Source of the DNA: Filobasidium wieringae
Taxonomy: Eukaryota; Basidiomycota; Tremellomycetes; Filobasidiales; Filobasidiaceae
Assembly (NCBI GenBank): GCA_001600055.1
Contig: BCIV01000008.1
Coordinates: forward strand, 806,001-870,000
Direction: 5' to 3'
Length of the DNA stretch: 64,000 nucleotides
Shown here: one piece after another, positions 25,001-33,991 of the stretch
How the letters are laid out: each line of letters opens with the position of its first letter
How positions within the stretch are numbered: position 1 is the first letter of the stretch
Notes under the pieces: generated by a model
What the model was told of the DNA's origin: nothing
The model's database searches: none
What the model saw: only the letters and a program-made list of their open reading frames with translations
Program-made: the position numbers and the translations under genes

Positions 25001-26967
25001 CGGAGGCAACACGTGACGATGGCGATATCGTCGTCCTTCCTCTTACTCTGCTTGTAGGCCTTGGTGAACACCTTTTCCCCCGGTTGGGGGAACGGTACGA
25101 AGAGATCCATCATGATCGCTCCCCTCGGTAAAGCCGTCTTCCTGTATCCAGTGAAGAAATCCCTCATCGCGATCTTCCCTAGCGCTTCCCCCCTCTCCCT
25201 GCCCGACCGAGCGATCCGCGCCAACCCGTCCTCCCCGATCGTCTCGGGCTGTAGGAAGTTCAGTTCCGCCCCGACGGCGACCCAGATGGGGTTCAGGTCG
25301 CTGATGGGACTGGCGGTGGTGATGTTCCCCGCGACGGTGGCGACGTTCCTGATCTGGGTGGAAGCGAAATGTTTCAAGTTGCCTTCGATGGCTTCCAGGA
25401 TCATCTCTTTGCCTCTGTTTTCCCATTTCCCCCGCTTGGCTCGCTCGTCAACGTCGGCGTCGGCGTCGGCACTGTCATCGCGATCGGAAGTCCCACCCAA
25501 CGCCCTCCTAACCCCTCTACACCCCCTCACAAGATCCGTCAAGACCAACCCCGCCCCCACCCTCACGCCCTCCCTTTCCCCTCGCCCTCGCCCTTGCCCT
25601 TGCCCTTCGCGCTCAAACCCCGCCAACCCAGTCAAATACGGTCCCACCCAAACGCTCACCGCCCACCTACTCCCCTTGAACCTGACCTCTATGCCCGTCT
25701 CCGTATTCCCGCTCCGCAGTTTAGCGAGGGGGTAGAGTTTCAGGAGCGTCAGGAGGGAGTGTAGGGTGGAAGGTCGGACCCAGATCTCCCCGGCGGGTTG
25801 TGAGTGCGCGTCCCTGTCGTGATTGTCGTCATTGTCGCTGGAAGATTCCCGCAGCTCCGAATCCGAGTCTTTGAGCGGAGGAGGAGCAGTGAGGATCAAG
25901 TCCTTCCCGAACGTTGAATCGGGGTTTAGAAGGCTCTTCTTGAGCCAAGGAGGAAAGAGAGGTTCGGCGGTGGGCGTGTAGGGTTTATAAGTGAACACGG
26001 GGATCCCGGGGATCCGTCGTGGGCCGGGGGCGTGGGTGTTTTGGGGTTCGGATCGGTTGCATCCTTTCGATGAGGCGGACGAGGAGGAACGACAACAAGC
26101 GTTCCCCTTGGCACACAAAGACGGTCCTGAGCCTGGTCGACGGTCTTCCGGTAAGATCCCCGTGGACACGCCGGAGCCGCCGGAGATGGCTGTGGCTTCT
26201 TTTATAGGGACGGGGTCGTCCGGTGTAGCCAACGAGTCCTCGTCCGGCTTGTCCTTGCCGTCGTCGATCTTGCTCTGGCTCTGAGACTCGACGTCGCCCG
26301 CGCCATCGCCGTCGACAACGAGGTTCCCACTCCCTCCTTTCCAATCCCTCGCGAAACTCTTGGCGCAGTCCAGCAACACCCGATAGCCAGTACACCTACA
26401 AAGATTCCCATCGAACCCCTCCTCCACCTCCCGCTCCGTCACCCCCCTGGAGCCCTTTTCCCTTAAGAGCGCGTAAAAGGCCATGATGATCCCACTGGCA
26501 CAGGCGGAGCATTGAAACCCCCCCGACTGGCCGAACCGGAGTTGGATGGGGTGCGGGGAGAGGGAGGTGCCGAGCCCTTCGATGGTGAGGATGTGACTGC
26601 CGTGGACGGCGATGAGGGGCATCAGGCAGGCGTTGATGGAGCGGTAGATCGGGCGGTCGAGGTCGGGCGGGTCGTCGTCCTCGTCGTCGTCGTCCCCTCG
26701 TTGGTGAGGAAACGCTGCACGCGCACGCCGAGGGATGGTCCCCATGACGACCGTACAAGCCCCACACCCGCCCTCGTTACAACCCAACTTTGTGCCCGTG
26801 AACCCCTGACTCCTGATGAATTCGAGCAGGGTCAGTGCGGGGTCGGGGTTGTGGAGGGCGATGCGGGTCGAGTTGAGGGCGAAGGAGAGGGTGGAGGTGG
26901 AGTTGAGCTGGAGCGAGGGGGGGAGTGGGAGTGGGAGTGGGAGTGGGAGTGGGAATGAGGAGGACAT
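22062..26967 (-). CDS. Xanthine dehydrogenase (molybdenum hydroxylase)
   Basis: Five exons: complement(23575..26967, 22681..23508, 22520..22616, 22341..22457, 22062..22282), in phase, 1551 aa. It oxidises hypoxanthine to xanthine to urate. Domains in order are: plant-type [2Fe-2S] (GCNEGGCGACTVVMG), second [2Fe-2S] (QCSACASGI and GNLCRCTGYR; all four Cys kept), a long low-complexity linker, FAD domain (AKLRSGNTETGIE, NVATVAGNITTASPISDLNP, YKQSKRKDDDIA), and the molybdopterin domains. The last show HMGGQEQFYIETNATLV, RLGGGFGGKETRS, SNSAFRGFGGPQ, HGGVEMGQGLHTKMAQI and the catalytic-Glu block GVGEPPLFLGSS. Usual family length is about 1330-1360; the excess is the linker and the Leu-Pro N-terminus. 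It is head-to-head with its maturation enzyme, MoCo sulfurase. Fungal counterparts include HxA of Aspergillus. Confidence 0.95.
26921..26953. repeat. GGGAGT hexanucleotide tandem repeat in the XDH N-terminus
   Basis: About five near-perfect hexamer copies. On the coding (minus) strand they encode a Leu-Pro dipeptide run immediately after the start Met, so copy-number change would keep the frame. Confidence 0.85.
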
Positions 26968-27159
26968 GGTGCTGTGTGTGTGGATGTGTGGATGTGGTGA
27001 ACAGGGGTCGACGGTGAACGACTGAACGGGGCGAAGGGAGAAGTGAACGGGAGTGATATACGGTCGACCGACCGGCTGGAGAGATAACGAGGTGACGCTC
27101 CGTGAGTATCGGGTATTACGTAACCAAGGACGAGCGGTCTGAGCACATGCACGCGATGG
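26968..27159. promoter_or_regulatory. Short bidirectional promoter between XDH and MoCo sulfurase
   Basis: 192 bp separate the two outward start codons (285 bp if the sulfurase begins at 27253). The stretch holds a perfect 10-bp palindrome CGGTCGACCG at 27061-27070. That is a CGG/CCG arrangement of the kind bound by Zn2Cys6 dimers. It also holds GATA cores at 27055-27058 and 27083-27087 (GATAA). GATA factors mediate nitrogen-source control and a Zn2Cys6 factor (UaY) controls purine genes in Aspergillus; applying this here is inference. Confidence 0.6.
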
Positions 27160-30100
27160 ATGATACCCGACAGCGGCCGCGTCGTTATAACAACTCGACT
27201 CGCTCAAACGACTCGCTCAAACTGGGCTCATGATCGCATCGTCAGCACGGCCATGCAGACGGTTGCGAGGTGGTTATCGTCCTTATTTGACACGTCACAC
27301 CGGGCTTCCACTGCGCCAGCATCTGATACCACCAGCACCACCACCACCACGCAGGATGACGACGACTACGCTTCCTATTCGAACCAGATCACCCGATCGA
27401 GGGAAAAAGAATACCCTTCGCTCTCCCATTCCATCTTCCTCGACAACGCTTCCGCCCCGCCAGCTCCGTTGTCCCTCTTGACCTCGTTCACCGACACGAT
27501 CGCGAGGACTCAGTACACGAACCCGCACTCCTCCTCTCACCCCGGACAGACCACCGCTCACGCCATCGCCCGTGTCAAACGGACCGTCCTCCGCGAACTG
27601 TTCGGGGTCGGCGAGGGGGACGGGGACGGGTGGGAGTTGATCTTCACCTCCGGGGCGACCGAGGGGTTGAGGTTGGTCGGCGAGTGTTTCGATTATGCGC
27701 GAGTAAACAATTCTTCCTCTTCCACCTCCACCTCTTCCACGACCACCTCTTCTTCTTCCTCGACCGCCTCTTCCTCCTCGACATCCCCTGCCAAAGGACA
27801 ACTCTGGGTATGGGACCAATCCCACACTTCCCTCCTCGGCGTATCCGACTACGCACGTGCAAGAGGTACTCCGATCAAGATTTGGGGGGAGGAGGATCTG
27901 GGTCGGATCCTGGCTGAGGGTGGTGGGGCTGAACGTGATCGTGAACGCGAACACGATAAAGATGATGAAGACGATGGACGTGTGCAGGATGACCCCCCGA
28001 GGACGTACAGAGGGAACAGGCTGATCACCCTCCCAGCTCAATGTAACGCTTCAGGTCATCGTCCGTTGCGAACCGACCAGTTCCCTGCCCTTCGTGCGTA
28101 TTTGGATCGGACGGATTCGGGCATGAGCCTGAACATCGCGGATGCTCTAAACACCTCGAACACGACGAATCGCACGACGTACATCCTATGGGACACCGCC
28201 TCCCTCCTCTCCTCCTCCCAAACCCTCCCCCTCTCCTCGATACCCTATACCGCGGCCCCCGATTTCCTGACCATCTCCTTCTACAAACTCTTCGGGTTCC
28301 CCACCGGCCTGGGCGCACTTTTAGTGAAAACCTCTTCCCTTTGCGTCCTGGAACCCGGCAAGGTTTTCTACGGGGGAGGAACCGTCCGCGCCCTGAGCCC
28401 GGGGACGGGGTGGAAAGTCCCTCGCGTGGGGGCGGAGCGGTGGGGAGATGGGACGCCTGATTTCTACGGGATCGTCGCGCTGGGATTGGCGTTCGGGACG
28501 TTCGACAGGGTTTATGGAGCGTGGGAGGAGAGGCGGAGGTGGGTTCGGTATTTGATGAGGAGGGTTGGGAGGGGGTTGGGAGGGTTGAGATGGCAGGGCG
28601 AGGGGGGGAGGGGGTTGGTCACGGTTTATACGGGGAGTGATTGGTTTGACCGGATCAACGCTCGCGGTGACGACGACGGATCGGCTTGGGAACGAGACGA
28701 ATCCCTGCCCCCACCCGATCAAGGACCTATAATCAACTTCAACCTCGTCTCTTCCTCCGGCCACCTGATTCCACCGGAAGAAGTGGACAGGCTAGCGTCG
28801 GTCTGTGGGATCCAGTGTAGGGTCGGGAGACATTGTAACCCCGGGTTCGTCGTGCGCAGGGTCTTGCCTGGTCAGGGAGTCGGGGATGGGGTTGGGGCTG
28901 GGGGTCGCGTTGGGGGTGGTGGTCAGGGGGATCGACGGGACGACGGGGACGGGGAAGAGGAGGTGATGAAAAGACTATGGGACCGAGGGACGGGGTGTGA
29001 TGGGCTTTCCCTCCCCGCCCTCGCCCCCTCCGCCTCCTCCACGACCGACCCAAACCCCGACTCCACGGAGGAAACGGGAATCCCCATCATCAGCTCGAGC
29101 ATCCGGATCAGTATCGGCGTTTCAACGACGATAAGGGAGATCGACGGGTTCGTCGCTTTCTTGAGGAAATTCTTCCTCGTCCCTCCCACTCCCTTGCATC
29201 GGGAACTGAACGTTCCTTGGCCTCGGCCCGAATCCATCTCAAGCCCAAACCCGCACCCGACCCCGAAGTCCAAGCGGTACATCCTCAAACACCTAACCCT
29301 CTACCCAATAAAATCCTGCGCACCCCAATCGCTCCCACCCTCTCAGCCCTGGACCCTGCACGGGACCGGGTTGGCCTACGATCGGGCCTGGATCCTCGTC
29401 GATAAGGGCACGGGGAAAGGGTTGTCCCAGAAAAAGGTACCGAGGATGTGTCTCGTCCGACCTCGGGTGGATTTGGAGCGGGGGGTCTTGAGGGTCGAGC
29501 TGGGGGGGGAGGGGTTCGAGGTGGCTCTCAATTCGGATCCGGATATGGATGGGGATATGGACACGGATGGGAAGGGAAAGAGAGAAACGGAGGACGTAGA
29601 GACCTGTCGATCGATGCGTCGCTCGGAGAAAGAACGGAATGAACCCCTGAACGAAGCTCTCTCCCGGTTCTTGGGTGTGGAATGTTACCTGTCCCGTCCT
29701 TCCTCTGCCTCTGGACGAGTCAACCGGGCGGAGGGGAAGATCCCGCTCTTGTTCAGTAACGAGAGCCCGTTCTTGCTCGTCAATGAGGACAGCGTCGATC
29801 GGGTCAGCGAGTGGATGAGGGAGGAGAAGGAGACGGGGTCGGGGTCGGGGTCGGGGTCGAGGACGGGGAGTGAAGATGCGAACGAGCGGGGGGCCAAGGC
29901 GAGTTCGTTCCGTGCGAACTTCATCATGGCTCGATCCCCCTCTTCCCCCTCGTCCGAGCCAGAGCAAGAGCAAGAGGAGGAGCCCTTTGTGGAGGACACG
30001 ATCACGCGTCTTCGAATCGGGAGCGAAACGTTCCTCACTCTAGGCCCTTGTCGTCGATGTCAGATGGTCTCCATCGATCAGGATACGGGGGAACTGGCGC

Positions 30101-30255
30101 CCGGTACGTTCAAGACGATCGCGAGGAAGAGGAGGGATGGGAGGGGGAGGATCGTCTTTGGGATGCACCTGATGTGGCACCGAGGCGGGGGAAGGGGGAG
30201 CGAGGAGAGGGTGGTGGCGAGTGGGATGGAGGTGGAGATATGGAGGGATGGTTGA
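27160..30255 (+). CDS. Molybdenum cofactor sulfurase (MOCOS/HxB type)
   Basis: Single exon, 1031 aa from the ATG at 27160; the in-frame ATG at 27253 (1000 aa) is equally plausible. It transfers sulfur from cysteine to the molybdenum cofactor, activating xanthine dehydrogenase and similar enzymes. The N-terminal class-V aminotransferase part shows EYPSLSHSIFLDNAS, IFTSGATEGLRLVGE, the PLP lysine in SFYKLFGFPTGLGA and the persulfide Cys region RHCNPGFV. The C-terminal MOSC part shows LYPIKSC, AYDRAWILVD, FSNESPFLLVNEDSV and GPCRRCQMVSID. Extra length over the usual roughly 800-890 aa comes from Ser/Thr-rich (about residues 182-212), Asp/Glu-rich and Gly-Ser insertions. It is divergent from XDH, its presumed client. 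Confidence 0.93.
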   Translation: MIPDSGRVVITTRLAQTTRSNWAHDRIVSTAMQTVARWLSSLFDTSHRASTAPASDTTSTTTTTQDDDDYASYSNQITRSREKEYPSLSHSIFLDNASAPPAPLSLLTSFTDTIARTQYTNPHSSSHPGQTTAHAIARVKRTVLRELFGVGEGDGDGWELIFTSGATEGLRLVGECFDYARVNNSSSSTSTSSTTTSSSSSTASSSSTSPAKGQLWVWDQSHTSLLGVSDYARARGTPIKIWGEEDLGRILAEGGGAERDREREHDKDDEDDGRVQDDPPRTYRGNRLITLPAQCNASGHRPLRTDQFPALRAYLDRTDSGMSLNIADALNTSNTTNRTTYILWDTASLLSSSQTLPLSSIPYTAAPDFLTISFYKLFGFPTGLGALLVKTSSLCVLEPGKVFYGGGTVRALSPGTGWKVPRVGAERWGDGTPDFYGIVALGLAFGTFDRVYGAWEERRRWVRYLMRRVGRGLGGLRWQGEGGRGLVTVYTGSDWFDRINARGDDDGSAWERDESLPPPDQGPIINFNLVSSSGHLIPPEEVDRLASVCGIQCRVGRHCNPGFVVRRVLPGQGVGDGVGAGGRVGGGGQGDRRDDGDGEEEVMKRLWDRGTGCDGLSLPALAPSASSTTDPNPDSTEETGIPIISSSIRISIGVSTTIREIDGFVAFLRKFFLVPPTPLHRELNVPWPRPESISSPNPHPTPKSKRYILKHLTLYPIKSCAPQSLPPSQPWTLHGTGLAYDRAWILVDKGTGKGLSQKKVPRMCLVRPRVDLERGVLRVELGGEGFEVALNSDPDMDGDMDTDGKGKRETEDVETCRSMRRSEKERNEPLNEALSRFLGVECYLSRPSSASGRVNRAEGKIPLLFSNESPFLLVNEDSVDRVSEWMREEKETGSGSGSGSRTGSEDANERGAKASSFRANFIMARSPSSPSSEPEQEQEEEPFVEDTITRLRIGSETFLTLGPCRRCQMVSIDQDTGELAPGTFKTIARKRRDGRGRIVFGMHLMWHRGGGRGSEERVVASGMEVEIWRDG
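29834..29859. repeat. GGGGTC repeat encoding a Gly-Ser run in MoCo sulfurase
   Basis: Four tandem hexamers inside the MOSC part, giving a Gly-Ser repeat before a variable acidic segment. Frame-preserving, so likely length-polymorphic. Confidence 0.75.
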
Positions 30256-31018
30256 TGGGGGATTCGAGGTCCGGTGTCAAGGTTGTAACGCATTACTTGT
30301 GGTCGTGGTTGTACATGTTGTCCGACGATGATAGAATATGAACGAACACGTGGGGAATGCGATGTCCCCGCCACTTACGATCCGCGCGCTAGAATGGACG
30401 AGCCGATGAGCGAGCGGGACTGACGGGGCACAGCGGGCGATTCATGACCGATCTCGATTAGCTCGATCTCTAACCGAGCGTCCGTCCACGGGGGCAATGT
30501 ACGAGAGAATAGGACGTGTAGTCTGTGGACAATGTTCTGAGGTTCACGTACAGTCTGTGGACAGGTGTCAGGGTCGACGTGTAGTCTATGGACATGTGTT
30601 ATGGGTATGGACATGACGATGGAGGCTTCGATCGGTCACTGTCCCTCTGCAGGTCGAGCGATTGAGCGAACGAGACACGTCTGTTTCTACTTTTCTCATA
30701 CAAAGGGATTCACTCGCGCACTCTCGCACGTCGAGCAAGAGCAAGGCCGTTCCCCATTGATTCCTCATTCCGCTTCTTAGAAAGGAGTCTCGCTCTCTCT
30801 CTTCTCTTCTCTTCTCTTTCCCTTTGACCTCGTTCACACCAGACACGTTCTCACGTCGGTACGTACCACTCGATCTCTTATATAAACTCGTTCACTTGCT
30901 CACTCTTGTCACTTGCCTCCCTTGACCCGCGACCACCACCATCACCGTCACTCACGATCTCACGATCTCATCCTCACCTGACCGCACCTCGATCGAAACA
31001 GATCAACACCTCTCCATC
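30256..31018 (+). promoter_or_regulatory. Intergenic with promoter of the ARMT1-like gene
   Basis: 763 bp after the MoCo sulfurase stop. The right part contains a pyrimidine-rich CT tract at about 30788-30825 and a TATA box at 30879, both upstream of the next start codon. No coding exon recognised. Confidence 0.55.
30879..30886 (+). promoter_or_regulatory. TATA box of the ARMT1-like gene
   Basis: TATATAAA lies 133-140 nt before the ATG at 31019, downstream of a CT-rich tract, an arrangement common in highly expressed fungal promoters. Sequence match only. Confidence 0.5.
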
Positions 31019-33690
31019 ATGTCCGCAGTTCACGCCGAGAACCCAGCTTCCGGCAAAGTCGCAAACCCCAAAGTCATGCTCAATCTCGGATCATTGCCTC
31101 CTCGTCAAAAGCCCAGTGCCATGATGAGGGAACAAGTGAGTCTCTCTCTGTCTCTTTCGTCTGTCTGTTTCGGTCTTCAGAGAAATAGGGGGTTGATAGG
31201 AGAATCGTTTTGATTGTTTTTTCCTCGGACAGTACCCTAGGACTCCTTCCCGAGTCAACCCCGATCAACCTCAATGGCCTGGTCAGTCCCCTTTCCCTTT
31301 CCCTTTCCCTCCTCCTATCCCTCCATCCAGTAACATAGAGATTGATCCGATTTACCCCTTATCTCCCTTCCCCACCCAGCTTATCGAGGGTACCACGTAA
31401 GTCTCTCCCTCTCTCTCCAGCTCGGTGTTTTACCCCGCACTGACCCCCCCTTTTCCTCCCCACCCCCCTCACCCCGCAAACGAACGATCGAATGATGGAC
31501 GGACGGTATGCTAGGAATACTCGTTTGCCCATGCCACCATGTCCGTCAGGTTACCTACTATTCTGGAGAAAGCTATTGCCGATGTTCATATGACCGTTAA
31601 TCAAGAGGTAAGCCTCTCTTCTCCTTTCGTCCATCCCCATCCCTATCCCCATAGTCGTCCTTACCAAACCCGAAACGCTAACGAACACCTTCGCCTCCCT
31701 CCCCATCAGTACGAAGAAGACCGAGTCAAAGACCTGGTAGAATGTATCCACCGAATGGAAGACCTGCTCGACAATTTGAAATCGAACGACAAGCTCCGTT
31801 ACATCGCGGACGACGGGGCGGGGGACGTGGCCCTCTGGAACAAGGAGATCGCTAGGTATTTCAGGGGAAAGACTTTGTGCGTGTCTCCTTTCTTTTCTTT
31901 TCCTTTTCTCTTTTCTTTTCTTGGGTTTCCGTTTCGGACAGGAAGGGGCGATTCGATTCGATTCGATCCGATACTAACCACGTGTGGGATTCTTCTAGTA
32001 TGACCGCCCCTTGGGTCTTGGCAGAGGCTTACAAGTATAGGAGACTGAGGGAATGTTTCTCCCTCTCCAAGTATTGGGTCGAATATGGTCTGTCCTCGTC
32101 TCTTTCACTGATTGGCTTGTGTTCGAGACCTGACCCCTTATTCACCCTCTCTTCATGACTTACCTGACCTCGCCTCGCCTGACCTGACTTGATCTCGCCC
32201 CGCCCCGCCCACACCCAGACGTCTTCTTCAGGCAGAAGTGCGATACCTTTGCTCGTTCTAGCGATGCCGTTTTCGAACTCGCCAGTCGATTCGCCGCTCC
32301 TTTCAAGTTCCCCGAAAACGTCGGTCAGGATGAAAAGTTGACCATCAAGAAGACCTTGTTCAGGGAGTTGACTCAGGGTGAGTCCCGAGGTCTTGCGGGG
32401 GATCGGATTGTGATTGGTTTCGGGTGGCTGATTCTTCGACCCCTCTCCACGGCCAGTCTGTTTGTGGGGAAACTCGACCGATCTTTCCCTTTTGATCGAT
32501 ATGACCGAGGAGGATATCAAGAAGCTCCAATCGACCGGTGGAGAAGCTTTGGCCGCTACGGAGAAGAACATCTTGGGTAACGATCTGAACGAGATCACCG
32601 AGAGGGTCGCCAAGATGGAGAATGGGAGGATCGATTTCGTCTTGGATAACGCTGGGTTTGAGCTTTATTGTGACGTGAGTCTTCCATCCGTTCCGCTCAA
32701 GGGCGTTTGTTTGGGTGTGAGTGGGGATGAGGAGACTGACCCGTTTTTTTTTCTTTTGCCGGGACAGCTCGTCTATGCCGATTGGTTGATTCAGAGTGGA
32801 ACTTGCAAGGAGATCGTCTTTCATGGGAAAAAGGTTCGTCCCGCACTGTTCCTCGATACTCTCGGTTCCCCGCACTGACTCTTTTCCCACGATTCCGCCT
32901 CGGCTAGATCCCCTGGTTCGTCTCCGACGTCACCAAGAAGGACTGGGATTGGCTCTTGAACTCTTGCGTCTACGGGTACCTGTTCCCCGAAGCGACCGAG
33001 GAGGAGATGGACTTTTTGAGGATCATGGGTCGTCGTTGGAAGCAATACGAGAAGGAGGGCAAGTTCAAGTGAATGGAGCGGTTCGAGCTGGGTCACGGAT
33101 GGCCCGCTTTGAGTGAGAACTGATCGTTTGTCCGTTCGCGCGCTCAGGTACCAGAGTCATCCCTTCTGGTGCTCCGGATTCACCTTCTGGAGTCTCGTCG
33201 CCGAAGCTCCCGATCTCTTCATCGAGCTCGCCGTCAGTGATTTGGTCATCTTCAAGGGAGACTTGAACCACCGAAAGGTCAGTACGACAAGGGGGGAGAC
33301 ACGATCGAGGGTCGTGCGGGCGTGTTTTTGCTAAAACTGGCGTCACATCCTTCTTACGCAGCTCGGATACGATTGTCACTACCCTTACAACACCCCCTTC
33401 TCTCAAGCCATCGGACCTCTCGCTAGCACCCCCGGGGCTCCCCCCATCGTCTCCCTCCGTACCGTCAAGTCGGACATCGTCGTCGGTATCCCCGACGGTG
33501 TCGGTGAAAAGTTGGACGAGGAAGAGAAGGGCTGGAAGATCTCTGGAAAGGTACGTGGTCATCTCGATCCCTTTTCCCCCTGCCTATATCTTTCAACGCT
33601 GACGCGGTATCGATTCTCGAATCGCAGTACGCCGTCGTCCTCTTGTCCGAGGGTAAACCCGGTCAGAAGATCACCTTTGCGGACGAGTGA
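31019..33690 (+). CDS. DUF89/ARMT1-type metal-dependent damage-control phosphatase
   Basis: Many exons; the first are 31019-31135, 31233-31281, a 17-nt exon 31380-31396, then from 31515. The stop is at 33688-33690. The product resembles yeast YMR027W and human ARMT1, which hydrolyse sugar phosphates such as fructose-1-phosphate with Co2+, Ni2+ or Mn2+. Family marks are PWVLAEAYKYRRLRECF, FVLDNAGFELYCDLVYADWL (the Asp-Asn metal site), KEIVFHGKKIPWFVSDVTKKD, and FKGDLNHRKLGYD near the C-terminus. Cytosolic, with no signal peptide. It was once proposed to be a protein-glutamate methyltransferase; the phosphatase role is better supported. Confidence 0.88.
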
Positions 33691-33991
33691 TCGTCTCACA
33701 CGCAGCAACGTTGTCAGCGGTAGAAACGTCATTGTATCTCAGAAAGAACCTTCGGTCCGGGTCTCGTGTGTCCGTCGTCGTCTCGTCATTTAGATTTCCC
33801 CTTCCGAGTTGTCCGTTTACGAATCGTAATCATGAACCATATAAAATGCAGTTGATAGCAACCAGATGCACTCCTCTATGTAATTCGTCCGGCTATCGGC
33901 GAGAGGCAGATGTCATTCTTGGATATCTGATGAGGACATGAGTTTGGGTATAATGCTACACGGCGGATTCTCACTTTCCAATATCTATTCG
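33691..33991. other. Intergenic, tail-to-tail
   Basis: 301 bp between convergent stop codons; both 3' UTRs must share it. Nothing else seen. Confidence 0.5.

Noticed and set aside
23452..26284. Long open frames antisense to xanthine dehydrogenase
   Set aside because: High GC gives long shadow frames; none shows a motif and the sense strand is fully explained by conserved XDH domains.
9791..30255. Secondary metabolite or dedicated purine gene cluster
   Set aside because: No backbone enzyme, and uricase, allantoinase and allantoicase are missing; chromatin and unknown genes interrupt the row.
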